A stretch of 64,000 nt of DNA from Streptomyces flaveolus (GTDB lineage: Bacteria > Actinomycetota > Actinomycetes > Streptomycetales > Streptomycetaceae): NCBI RefSeq assembly GCF_000716535.1, contig NZ_JNWV01000019.1, positions 155,352-219,351 of the forward strand, given 5' to 3'. The notes under the pieces were generated by a model that searched no databases, was not told where the DNA came from, and worked only from the letters and a program-made list of their open reading frames with translations. Every line of letters starts with the position of its first letter. The stretch's first letter is position 1. This document shows, piece after piece, positions 22,902 to 35,186 of the stretch. The position numbers and the translations under genes were made by a program.

Positions 22902-24674
22902 GTGCACTTGGCAGAGACACAGCAGGTGACACCCGGCCGGCGGACATCGTCGGTGGTGTCCGCCGATCCGGGGGCCCGCGCGGCGGCGCCGGACGGCCCC
23001 GCGCAGTGGCACCGCGTGCTGACACTCCTCGCCGACGTGAGCCTGTTCATCGGCACGCGCTCGGTGTGGACCCAGGCGGCCACGCACCGACTGGTCCTCG
23101 CGGGGGTCGTCTCGGTCTGCTACGCCTCGATCCTGGTGACCGGCGTGCTCGCCCTCACCGTCCGCCGGACGCGCTCGCTGGCCCGCCTGGACCTGGTCGT
23201 GCTGTCGACAGCGGTCACCCTCGCCCTGTGCGCCTGGGCGCTGAACCACGGCGGCGGCGACGAGGCGCTCCTCACCACCCAGGCCGCGCGGGAACTCGTC
23301 GCCGGGCACCCGGTGTACGACCAGCCCTGGCCCTGGCTGTTCCACGCCAAGGGCGTCGCGCTGACGCCGACCATGGACGGCGGGTACGACTTCACCTACG
23401 GCTATCCCCCACTGGCCCCGCTGCTCACCGCGCCCCTGCTGTGGCTGGGCCACGGCGGCGCCCCGGCGACGGCGGCGGCGACGGTCGCGCTGGTCGCCGG
23501 CACGGTGGCGCTGTGGCGGCTGCTCCCGGTGCCGTGGCGCTCGGCGGCGACGATGGCCTGCCTCGGCTTCGGCTTCCTGCCGACGTACGCCCGCCAGGGC
23601 TACCCGGCGATCATCGGCATGGTGCTGCTGCTGCCGGTGGTGGTGCGCTGGCCCCGGCTCGGCGCGCGTGGCCGGCTGGGCGCGGCCGGGATCGCGCGGG
23701 CCGCGTGCCTCGGCGCGGCGTGTGCCGCCCAGCAACTGCCGTGGTTCGTCACGCCGTTCCTGCTGGCCGGGATCTACGCCGTGCGGCGCGGCGAGCTGGG
23801 CGGCCGGGCGGCGGCGCGGGTGCTGCTGCGGATCGCGGGGACCGCGGCGCTCACCTGGCTGCTGATCAACGTGTACTTCGTCGTGAGCGAGCCGGGCCCG
23901 TGGCTGCGGGGCATCGCCCTGCCGCTGACCCAGGGCGCGGTGCTGCACGGCCAGGGACTGGTGGGCGTCTCGCTGTACTTCACCCACGGCAGCGACCGCC
24001 TCGACTGGTACGGCCGGGCGAGCGTGCTGCTCGCCGCCGCGCTGCTGGCGGTGTTCGTGCTGTTCGTCCGGCGGCTCGGGCCGGCCGCGACCGTGCTGCC
24101 CTGGTGCGCCTTCTACCTGGCGACCCGCTCCCAGGACGGCTACTACCTGATGATGACCCCGCTGTGGCTCGCGGCGGCTGTGACCGCGCCCCTGCCGGAG
24201 TTCGCCCACGCCTGGCAGCCGCGGCCCCGCCCGTTCACCGGCCCGCGCCGCCGGGCCGCACTGGCCGTGGCCGTCGTCGCGCTGATCACGCCCGCGCTGG
24301 CGAGCGCGACCCTGGCGGCGACGGGGACCCCGCCCCTGCGGATGGACGTCACGGCGGCCCGGCACGCATCGGCGCGGACCCTGTCCCGGCTGACCCTGCG
24401 GGTCACCAACACGGGCGGTACCGCGCTCACCCCGCACTACATGCTCAGCACCGGCCAGGGCATGAGCCGGTACTGGTCGCTGATGCGCGGCCCGGCGACG
24501 ATTCCCGCGCGCAGCACGGCGGCCGTCGAACTCTGGGCGCCGTCCGGCGGCTTCCAGGTGCCCTCGAAGCCCGGCACCCGGCTCCGGCTGCGCGCCTTCA
24601 CGGCGCACCCGCAGACGCTTTCCACCCGGGACGTGCGCCGGGCGGAGCTGGACCTCAGGCCGCCGCGCGGGTGA
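22902..24674 (+). CDS. Polytopic membrane protein, GT-C/GT87-like
   Basis: This 590-aa protein has about ten to eleven TM helices, starting near residue 60. The first large loop (about 115-165) holds an acidic/aromatic region, GGYDFTYGYPPLAPLL, of the type seen in membrane GT-C glycosyltransferases (GT87-like) that use polyprenyl-phosphate sugars. After the last helix (about 460-480) comes an extracellular beta-rich domain of about 110 residues (LTLRVTNTGGTALTPHY). The enzyme class is tentative. It is divergent from the SepF-like gene, and its 3' end overlaps the convergent yceI-like gene by 20 bases. Confidence 0.65.
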   Translation: MHLAETQQVTPGRRTSSVVSADPGARAAAPDGPAQWHRVLTLLADVSLFIGTRSVWTQAATHRLVLAGVVSVCYASILVTGVLALTVRRTRSLARLDLVVLSTAVTLALCAWALNHGGGDEALLTTQAARELVAGHPVYDQPWPWLFHAKGVALTPTMDGGYDFTYGYPPLAPLLTAPLLWLGHGGAPATAAATVALVAGTVALWRLLPVPWRSAATMACLGFGFLPTYARQGYPAIIGMVLLLPVVVRWPRLGARGRLGAAGIARAACLGAACAAQQLPWFVTPFLLAGIYAVRRGELGGRAAARVLLRIAGTAALTWLLINVYFVVSEPGPWLRGIALPLTQGAVLHGQGLVGVSLYFTHGSDRLDWYGRASVLLAAALLAVFVLFVRRLGPAATVLPWCAFYLATRSQDGYYLMMTPLWLAAAVTAPLPEFAHAWQPRPRPFTGPRRRAALAVAVVALITPALASATLAATGTPPLRMDVTAARHASARTLSRLTLRVTNTGGTALTPHYMLSTGQGMSRYWSLMRGPATIPARSTAAVELWAPSGGFQVPSKPGTRLRLRAFTAHPQTLSTRDVRRAELDLRPPRG

Positions 24675-25170
24675 AGCGGAGCGCGGCCGTGACCGTGGTC
24701 AGGCCGCGCATCATGCCGAGCTGGTTCCAGACCATGCCGAACTGCTCGCGGTCCACGCTGAACTCCGTCTCCAGGGTCAGCGCGCCGGCGCTCACGCCGG
24801 TCAGGCGGGTGGTGAGGGAAAGGGGCCGGCTGACGCCCCGGACGGTGAGCTGTCCGGTGACCCGGACCGTGTCGCCGTCCAGCCGCTCCGCGCCGCGCAC
24901 GGCGAAGGTGATCTCCGGGTGACGGTCGGTGTCGAAGAAGTCGGCCGACCGCAGGTGTACGTCCCGCTTGGCGCTCTTCGTGTCGAGGGTGGCCGCGTCC
25001 ACGGTCACGGTGCCGGTGGCCGAGCCGTCGGGCCGGACCTCGCCGGTGCCGCCGACGCCGGTGAAGGCGCCCTTCACGGTGACCAGGCCCCACAGGGTCC
25101 TGTGCCGCAGGCCCACGGTGGACGCGGTCGGATCGAGCTGCCAGAGGCCTGTTTCCACGGCTGCGGTCAT
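24655..25170 (-). CDS. YceI family lipid-binding-like protein
   Basis: This 171-aa lipocalin-like protein has the YceI pattern: GLWQLDPTASTVGLRHRTLW at the start, VKGAFTGVGG, then VDAATLDTKSAKRDVHLRS and FFDTDRHPEITF. The family binds isoprenoid-type lipids. No signal peptide is visible, so it is cytoplasmic. It is divergent from a MarR regulator, with three CAAATTTG sites between them, one close to this start. Control by that regulator is therefore likely. Confidence 0.9.
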   Translation of the reverse strand: MTAAVETGLWQLDPTASTVGLRHRTLWGLVTVKGAFTGVGGTGEVRPDGSATGTVTVDAATLDTKSAKRDVHLRSADFFDTDRHPEITFAVRGAERLDGDTVRVTGQLTVRGVSRPLSLTTRLTGVSAGALTLETEFSVDREQFGMVWNQLGMMRGLTTVTAALRFTRAAA

Positions 25171-25193
25171 GGTCGTACTCCAATGTGAGGTGG

Positions 25194-25205
25194 TTCAAAT
25201 TTGAA
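25194..25205. promoter_or_regulatory. MarR operator site 1
   Basis: This is the perfect 12-bp palindrome ttcaaatttgaa, 24 bases upstream of the YceI start. Confidence 0.7.
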
Positions 25206-25233
25206 TGACTAAGGGCGTCACGCTAACCCGTCA

Positions 25234-25245
25234 TCCAAATTTGAA
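25234..25245. promoter_or_regulatory. MarR operator site 2
   Basis: This is tccaaatttgaa, with the same 8-bp core, in the middle of the divergent region 40 bases after site 1. Confidence 0.65.
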
Positions 25246-25277
25246 CAACCCACCCCGCCCAGTATGGACCGCACTCG

Positions 25278-25289
25278 TACAAATTTGGA
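25278..25289. promoter_or_regulatory. MarR operator site 3
   Basis: This is tacaaatttgga, 44 bases after site 2. It lies just upstream of a TAGACT -10 candidate (25297-25302), which is 6 bases before the MarR ATG. The regulator would therefore repress itself, and its mRNA is probably leaderless. Confidence 0.65.
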
Positions 25290-25308
25290 CAACAGGTAGA
25301 CTCGACAC

Positions 25309-25806
25309 ATGTCCGCCTCCGACGCGCACACCGCCGACCAGCCCCCCTGCCCCCTCGCGCACGGCGACGGGCTGCTCCCGGACGAGCTGCGCGCCTGGAT
25401 GGTCCTGCTGGCCGCGACCGGCGCCGTGGAGCAGCGGCTGCGGTCTGTCGTGAAGGAGACCCTCGACGTCTCCCACGACGAGTTCCTGATCCTGTGCCTG
25501 CTGGCCGAGCAGCCGCGCACCGGACTGCGGATGACCCAGGTCGCCGATCTCCTCGGCCGCCCCAAGACCCGCCTCACCTACCAGATCGCCTGCCTCCAGC
25601 GGGCCGGACTGGTCAGCCGCAGATCCGTGTGCGGCGACAAGCGGGGCGTGCAGGTCGCCCTCACCGACAAGGCCCGCGACCTGCTGCGCGAGACCTCCGC
25701 CCTGCTCGCCGGAACCGTCCGCCAGGCCCTCGCCGACTCCATGGGCCCCGAGCAGCGAGCGGCCGTGAGCGCCCTCGTACCGGACCTGGAGACCGAGGCC
25801 CACTGA
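25309..25806 (+). CDS. MarR family transcriptional regulator
   Basis: This 165-aa winged-helix protein has HDEFLILCLLAEQP, LRMTQVADLLGRPKTRLTYQ (recognition helix, about 70-90), LQRAGLVSRRS and the wing GDKRGVQVALT. That order is classic for MarR dimers that bind short palindromes and release on ligand binding. It is divergent from the YceI gene, and the three CAAATTTG palindromes between them are the obvious targets. The inducer is unknown. Confidence 0.9.
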   Translation: MSASDAHTADQPPCPLAHGDGLLPDELRAWMVLLAATGAVEQRLRSVVKETLDVSHDEFLILCLLAEQPRTGLRMTQVADLLGRPKTRLTYQIACLQRAGLVSRRSVCGDKRGVQVALTDKARDLLRETSALLAGTVRQALADSMGPEQRAAVSALVPDLETEAH

Positions 25807-25894
25807 GCCGCCGGGCCCCGGAGAGACACAGGTCACCACCGCAAGAAGAGAAACCTCACAGCCCGTGCTCCGCCCTGGCTCCGACGCCCTGCCC

Positions 25895-25900
25895 TAGCAT
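25895..25900 (+). promoter_or_regulatory. Candidate -10 box before mutA, leaderless
   Basis: TAGCAT ends 7 bases before the mutA ATG, and no ribosome binding site lies between them. This is the same layout as at 22888 and 25297. No clear -35 box is visible. Confidence 0.35.
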
Positions 25901-25907
25901 CCGAGCC

Positions 25908-27721
25908 ATGACGGTCCTGCCTGACGACGGGCTCTCCCTGGCCGCCGAGTTCCCTGACGCGACACATGAGCAGTGGCAACGCCTGGTCGAGGGCGTCCTG
26001 CGCAGGTCGGGCAAGGAACTGACCGGCGCGGCAGCGGAGGACGCCCTGTCCACGACGCTGGAGGACGGGCTGCGCACCCGGCCCCTGTACACCGCGCGCG
26101 ACGGCGCGCCCGACCCCGGCCTGCCGGGCTTCGCCCCCTTCGTGCGGGGCAGCCGCCCGGAGGGCACCAGCACGAGCGGCTGGGACGTACGGCAGCGGCA
26201 CACGGCACTCGCCGACGGCACGGCCGACGCCGTGCTCGCCGACCTGGAGAACGGCGGCACCTCCCTGTGGCTGGTGCTGGGCGAGGGCGGCATCCCGGTC
26301 TCCGAGCTGGGCCGCGCCCTCGACGGCGTCTACCTCGACCTGGCACCGGTCGCCCTGGACGCGGGCCGCGACACCGAGGCCGCCGCCGAGGCGCTGCTGC
26401 GGCTGTACGACGACAAGGGCATCGACCCGGAGGCCGCCCGCGGCAACCTGGGCGGCGACCCGCTCGGGTACGAGGCCCGCACCGGCACCGCACTGGACTT
26501 CGCCCCCTTCGCCGCCCTGGCCGTCCGCTGCGCCGAGCGGTACCCGGGCCTGCGCGCGCTGACCGTGGACGCGCTGCCGTACCACGAGGCGGGCGGCTCG
26601 GCCGCGCAGGAACTTGGTGCCTCGCTGGCCACCGGCGTGGCCTACCTGCGGGAGCTGACCGAGGCCGGGCTGGGTGTCGAACAGGCCGTCACCCAGCTGG
26701 AGTTCCGCTACGCGGCCACCGCCGACCAGTTCCTCACCATCGCCAAGCTCCGCGCGGCCCGCCGGCTGTGGGCGCGGGTCGCCGAGGTGTGCGGGGCGCC
26801 GGCCGCGGGCGCTCAGGTGCAGCACGTGGTGACGTCGCCGGTGATGATGACCCGCCGCGACCCCTGGGTGAACATGCTGCGCACGACGGTCGCGACGCTC
26901 GCCGCGGGAGTGGGCGGCGCGGACTCCGTGACCGTGCTGCCGTTCGACCACGCACTCGGCCTCCCGGACGCGTTCGCACGCCGGATCGCCCGCAACACCT
27001 CCTCCATCCTGATCGAGGAGTCCCACCTGGCCCGGGTCGTCGACCCGGCGGGCGGCTCCTGGTACGTCGAGCGACTGACGGACGAACTCGCCGAGGCCGC
27101 CTGGCAGTTCTTCCGGTCGATCGAACGCGACGGCGGTCAGGCGGCCGTCCTGCGCTCCGGACGGCTGCGCACCGACCTGGCGACGACCTGGGCGGAGCGC
27201 TCCAAGCGGCTCGCCAAGCGCCGCGAACCCATCACCGGGGTCAGCGAGTTCCCGCTGCTGGCCGAGAAGCCGGTGGAGCGCGCCGCCGCGCCCGAGCCGC
27301 CGTCCGGCGGGCTGCCGCGCGTGCGCCGCGACGAGGCGTTCGAGGAGCTGCGCGCCCGCTCCGACGCCCACCTGGCGGCGACCGGCACCCGGCCACGGAT
27401 CTTCCTCGCCACGCTCGGCTCCGCCGCCGAGTACACCGCCCGCTCGGCCTTCGCCGCCAACCTCTTCCAGGCCGGCGGCATCGAGCCGGTCACCGAGGGC
27501 CGCTTCGAGGACAGCGGCGCGACCGAGGCCGTGCTGTGCTCCAGCGACGCGCTCTACGCCGAACAGGCCGAGGAGACCGCGAAGGCGCTGCGCGCGGCCG
27601 GTGCCCGGCACGTCTTCCTGGCGGGCCGCGGCGACTACGCCGGCATCGACTCGTACGTCTTCGCGGGCTGTGACGCCGTGGACGTCCTGTCCGCGACCCT
27701 CGACCGCATGGGAGTGTCCTG

Positions 27722-27722
<1 letters not shown>
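25908..27722 (+). CDS. mutA: Methylmalonyl-CoA mutase small subunit
   Basis: This 604-aa protein is the non-catalytic subunit of the heterodimeric B12 mutase that interconverts (R)-methylmalonyl-CoA and succinyl-CoA. The TIM-barrel part (about 1-420) contains [10 protein letters not shown] and the conserved [15 protein letters not shown]. The C-terminal flavodoxin-like domain (about 470-604) lacks the DxHxxG cobalamin loop, as expected for MutA. ATG 25908 begins MTVLPDDG. The last base of its stop is the first base of the mutB ATG, so the two are tightly coupled. The operon feeds or drains propionyl/methylmalonyl units used for polyketides. Confidence 0.95.
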
Positions 27723-29896
<2,174 letters not shown>

Positions 29897-29903
29897 GGCC
29901 GCG

Positions 29904-30905
29904 ATGGCCGCGATCGATCTGGACACCTATGTGAAGGGTGTGCTCGACGGTAAGCGGGCCCTGGTGGCCCGCGCCATCACGCTCGTCGAGTCCACCCGGC
30001 CGCAACACCGGGCGCTGGCACAGCAGTTGCTCACCGAGCTGCTGCCGCACAGCGGCCGGGCGCGGCGCATCGGCATCAGCGGGGTGCCGGGGGTCGGCAA
30101 GTCGACGTTCATCGACGCGTTCGGCACGATGCTGACCTCGCTGGGCCACCGGGTGGCGGTCCTCGCCGTCGACCCGTCCTCCACCCGCACGGGCGGCTCC
30201 ATCCTGGGCGACAAGACCAGGATGGAACGCCTGGCGGTCGACCCGGCGGCCTTCGTCCGCCCCTCCCCCAGCGCGGGAACGCTGGGCGGGGTCGCGAAGG
30301 CCACCCGGGAGTCGATGGTGGTGATGGAGGCGGCGGGCTACGACGTGATCCTGGTCGAGACCGTAGGCGTCGGCCAGTCCGAGACGACGGTCGCCGAGAT
30401 GGTCGACTCCTTCCTGCTGCTGACGCTGGCCCGCACCGGCGACCAGTTGCAGGGCATCAAGAAGGGCGTCCTGGAGCTGGCCGACGTGATCGCCGTCAAC
30501 AAGGCGGACGGCCCGCACGAGCGCGACGCGCGGGCCGCGGCACGGGAGCTGGCGGGCGCGCTGCGCCTGATGCACGGCAAGGACGCCTTCTGGACCCCGC
30601 CGGTACTGCACTGCAGCGCCCGCGAGTCGACCGGCCTCGACACGGTCTGGGAGCGTCTGGAGCAGCACCGCACCCTGCTCGACTCCACCGGCCGGCTGGC
30701 CGCCAAGCGCCGGGACCAGCAGGTCGGCTGGACCTGGGCGATGGTCCGCGACGAACTCCTCGGCCGCCTGCACGCCGACCCGGCGGTCCGCGCGACCGCG
30801 CCGGACCTCGAACAGCAGGTCCGGGAAGGACGGTTGACGGCCACGCTGGCGGCGGAACGCATCCTGGCGGCTTTCGAGGGCCGCACGCCGCCACCCGGAG
30901 GCTGA
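29904..30905 (+). CDS. meaB: Methylmalonyl-CoA mutase-associated GTPase MeaB
   Basis: This 333-aa G3E-family GTPase has P-loop GVPGVGKST (about 56-64), VDPSS, ETVGVGQSE (switch region) and NKADG for guanine recognition. MeaB guards the mutase, gating cobalamin loading and ejecting inactivated cofactor. It is the last gene of mutA-mutB-meaB and is followed by a perfect 14-bp hairpin. Confidence 0.95.
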   Translation: MAAIDLDTYVKGVLDGKRALVARAITLVESTRPQHRALAQQLLTELLPHSGRARRIGISGVPGVGKSTFIDAFGTMLTSLGHRVAVLAVDPSSTRTGGSILGDKTRMERLAVDPAAFVRPSPSAGTLGGVAKATRESMVVMEAAGYDVILVETVGVGQSETTVAEMVDSFLLLTLARTGDQLQGIKKGVLELADVIAVNKADGPHERDARAAARELAGALRLMHGKDAFWTPPVLHCSARESTGLDTVWERLEQHRTLLDSTGRLAAKRRDQQVGWTWAMVRDELLGRLHADPAVRATAPDLEQQVREGRLTATLAAERILAAFEGRTPPPGG

Positions 30906-30911
30906 CCGACC

Positions 30912-30943
30912 CGGCCCGCCGCGTCCACCGACGCGGCGGGCCG
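30912..30943 (+). terminator. Terminator of the mutA-mutB-meaB operon
   Basis: A perfect 14-bp stem (30912-30925 with 30930-30943) and loop cacc starts six bases after the meaB stop. Confidence 0.85.
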
Positions 30944-31098
30944 CACCGCAGCACCGGGATCCACGGCCGCCGGTCCTGGACGGGTTGCCGCGAACTCCTC
31001 CCGGCCGGCCCGAGCTTGGCCACGGTAGAGGCCTTCCGGAGGGAGGCTCTGGTGGACGCCGGCTTCTTCCCGGGTTTCGTCGCCACCAAGTCCTGGGG

Positions 31099-31749
31099 TG
31101 GTCCTTCGCAGAGGTCGTCGACCGACTCGAACGACTCGGTCTCCAGGCCCCGGCCACATCGGTATCCCACCTCGCACCCGACGACCTCCGCATCGTCAGT
31201 GAGCAGGTGACGGGAGACGCTCCCTGGCCGGACCCCGGCGAACCCGTGCACCCGGTACACGTTCTCGATGCCGCGAACCAAACCGGGCACACCGTCGACC
31301 ACGTCGTCGACCGCCTGACGGAATTCGGCTACCGGATGGCCATGCGTCCGGTACCGCCCCAGCAGCCCGGCGCTCTGCGGCTCCTCAGCGATACCTGCGA
31401 CGCACAAGGGCCCTCGCTGGATCCCGGTACGAGCACCCCGCCCACATCGTGCGGGCCGCCTCCCTCACCGGGCACAGGACCGACGACGTCATCTCCCGTC
31501 TCACGCACTTCGGGTTCCGCATCGCCGCCCGCGTGCCGCAACCGGAACCGGTCGGCACGCGGATCACGAGCCGGGACCTGGACGGTGAAGAACCCCGGCC
31601 GGCCGGTCGATCCGGCTCATGTCCTGCGAGCCGCCGACGCCCTGAACCGGTCTCCCCGTGCCGTCGTCGCCCGGCTGGAAGAACTCGGTCACAGACTGTC
31701 CGACGGCGTGGCTCTGAGCCCCGGGGCGGGTCCCGCCGAACAGGGGTGA
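31099..31749 (+). pseudogene. Remnant of a wHTH-repeat protein, frameshifted
   Basis: The plus strand encodes at least three copies of one helical repeat: HPVHVLDAANQTGHT plus VVDRLTEFGYRM; HPAHIVRAASLTGHRTD plus ISRLTHFGFRI; and DPAHVLRAADALNRSP plus VVARLEELGHRL. A fourth partial copy, FAEVVDRLERLGL, comes first. The second copy is in a different frame from the others, so frameshifts lie near 31425 and 31585. There is no credible start. Such winged-helix repeats occur in large Streptomyces conflict-type proteins, of which this is probably a decayed tail. The preceding 150 bases (30944-31098) show no gene. Confidence 0.65.
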
Positions 31750-32317
31750 CGGGGTGGCGGCCTGCGCAGGTCAGAGCCCCTTGCGGCGGGGCTGCGAAAG
31801 GGCTGGGACAAACCGCCGGGCCAAACCCCGTTTCCATGAATTTCGATCACGCTTGCTCCGTACTTCGACCGGGCACCGACACGATCAAGCCATGCGCCAC
31901 GCCGAAGGCATCCGTGGGCGGGTCACCCGTCGACGGAACAAGTCTCAAAGCCTGGGCACAAATTCCACACATCCTCTCTCCAGATCGGTTCCGATGGTCT
32001 AGATTGACCGTGCTTCAGCTGTTCGGACACGAGGCGACCAATAATGATCTTTAAGTCCGGCACTACGGAAGGCCAGCAGTAGCGTCCCCGGTGCCGGACA
32101 AATGGATGATCAATTTCCGGAGCCCGAAAAGGGCTTCGGGTGCGGGGAGCACCCGAGGTTTCGACGGGTTCCACGTCGGCTCTGAAACGGCCGGGACGGC
32201 ATGCGCGGGGGGCGGGGGCCTCCCGGGGGGAGGAACAGTACGGGAGGCGGGGGCCTTCCGAGGGGGCGGAACAGTGTTGGGCGAACACGTCGAACCACTG
32301 GGACCTGGGGGGGTTCT
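31750..32317. other. Intergenic region before the EPS operon
   Basis: These 568 bases hold no convincing gene. The stretch 31980-32070 is AT-richer, with TTGACC at 32004-32009 and TAATGAT near 32041, and probably contains the promoter of the 27-kb EPS operon. A long G-rich leader follows. I could not fix a -35/-10 pair. Confidence 0.45.
32212..32275. repeat. Two-copy 35-bp direct repeat in the EPS leader
   Basis: The segments gcgggggcct...ggaacagt at 32212-32239 and 32247-32275 are nearly alike and offset by 35 bases. They lie about 45-105 bases before the sugar transferase start, in the untranslated leader. Confidence 0.5.
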
Positions 32318-33796
32318 GTGCGGCAAGGGGGACTTGTCAGCCCGTTTCCGCCGGCGCACGAGCGTCTGGCGAACGGGACAATCAGCCGGCCCGCGATCGA
32401 TTGGGAGCAGCGGTACCGCCGTACCGTGATCATCAGCGATACCGTGGCCACCGCCTTCGTGGTGGCGGCGATCGGCAACTTCTTCGGAGCCCGGGACGCG
32501 GCCAACTGGCACGAGAAATGGGGAATTCTCGCGTTCGGCACCGAGCTGCTGGTGCTGGGGACGCTCGCGGTGAGCCGGGCGTGGGCTCCGGCCGTGCTCG
32601 GCCAGGGAGCCGAGGAATTCCGGCGGCTCGGACGCTCACTGTTCACGGCGACCGTCGTACTCGCGCTCGGCGGAATCGCCCTCACCTCACGCAACATCAA
32701 ACTCTGGATCTTCGTCGCGATCCCCGCGATCGCGCTCGTCACCATGACCGCGCGGTATCTGCTGCGCCTGTGGCTGCACAAACAGCGGAAGGAAGGGCGG
32801 TGCCTGCGACCGGTGCTCGCCGCCGGAAGCGTGGCCACCGTGCGCGACCTGATCACCCGGACCCGCAAGTTCCCGCACCTCGGCTGGCGCGTGGACGCGG
32901 TGTGCACGACGGACGGTCTCGGGCTCGGCGGTGACGAACTCGACGGAGTGCCGATCGTCGGCCGACTGGCGGACGTCGCCCACCACGTCCGCCGCGACGG
33001 CTACCGCGTCGTCGCGGTCACACCGGACCCGCACTGGTCACCGGGCCGGCTCCAGCGGCTGGCCTGGAACCTCGAAGGCAGCGACGCCGAGATGGTCGTG
33101 GCACCCGTGCTGATGGAGGTGGCCGGCCCGCGGCTGCACGTCGACGCGGTGCTCGGGATCCCGCTGCTGCGGGTCAGCATGCCGACCTTCACCGGGGGCC
33201 GCCGGGCGGTCAAAGGGGTCGTGGACCGGATGGGTGCGGCGCTGCTGCTGGTGCTGCTCGCGCCGCTGATGGTGTTCGTCGGGCTGCTCGTGGTGGCGGA
33301 CAGCCGGGGTGGGGCGTTCTACCGCCAGCGCAGGGTCGGCAAGGACGGCCGCGAGTTCACCATGTACAAGTTCCGCACCATGGTCGTCGGGGCCGACGGG
33401 GCACGGGCCCAGCTCGCCCACCGCAACGAGGGCGCCGGCCCGCTGTTCAAGCTCCGCCGGGATCCGCGGGTGACCCGGGTCGGAACCGTGCTGCGCCGGT
33501 ACTCGCTCGACGAGCTGCCGCAACTGTTCAACGTGCTCACCGGCTCGATGTCGCTCGTCGGTCCGCGGCCTCCGTTGCCGGAGGAGTGCGCCGCGTACGA
33601 CCCGGACATCCGGCGGCGGCTGCTGGTCAAGCCCGGACTCACCGGTCTGTGGCAGATCAGCGGACGCAGCGACCTGTCGTGGGAGGAGGCGGTCCGGCTG
33701 GACCTCCGGTACGTGGAGGACTGGTCGCTCGCCCTGGACACAGTGATCTTGTGGAAGACGCTGCGTGCGGTGCTCTACGGGCAAGGCGCCTACTGA
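32318..33796 (+). CDS. Polyprenyl-phosphate sugar-1-phosphate transferase (EPS initiation)
   Basis: This 492-aa membrane protein has four N-terminal TM helices (within about 30-155), a Rossmann-like cytosolic domain, a fifth TM (about 305-325), and a C-terminal bacterial sugar transferase domain. The last carries YRQRRVGKDGREFTMYKFRTM-type, SMSLVGPRPPLPEE and KPGLTGLWQISGRS motifs. It transfers sugar-1-P from a UDP-sugar to undecaprenyl phosphate, starting the repeat unit at the inner face. GTG 32318 sits after a G7 run that acts as the ribosome binding site. It is the first gene of 21 in the EPS block. Confidence 0.92.
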   Translation: MRQGGLVSPFPPAHERLANGTISRPAIDWEQRYRRTVIISDTVATAFVVAAIGNFFGARDAANWHEKWGILAFGTELLVLGTLAVSRAWAPAVLGQGAEEFRRLGRSLFTATVVLALGGIALTSRNIKLWIFVAIPAIALVTMTARYLLRLWLHKQRKEGRCLRPVLAAGSVATVRDLITRTRKFPHLGWRVDAVCTTDGLGLGGDELDGVPIVGRLADVAHHVRRDGYRVVAVTPDPHWSPGRLQRLAWNLEGSDAEMVVAPVLMEVAGPRLHVDAVLGIPLLRVSMPTFTGGRRAVKGVVDRMGAALLLVLLAPLMVFVGLLVVADSRGGAFYRQRRVGKDGREFTMYKFRTMVVGADGARAQLAHRNEGAGPLFKLRRDPRVTRVGTVLRRYSLDELPQLFNVLTGSMSLVGPRPPLPEECAAYDPDIRRRLLVKPGLTGLWQISGRSDLSWEEAVRLDLRYVEDWSLALDTVILWKTLRAVLYGQGAY

Positions 33797-33869
33797 TGCG
33801 CGGGGGCCGTCGTCCGGCCCGGCGCGCGGACCGCAGGCCACAAGGCCTGCCTGGGGGGAGGAACGGGTC

Positions 33870-35175
<1,306 letters not shown>

Positions 35176-35186
<11 letters not shown>

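Noticed and set aside
31754..32325. Small frames in the EPS leader
   Set aside because: There are no ribosome binding sites and the Arg-rich composition differs between phases. The region is treated as non-coding.
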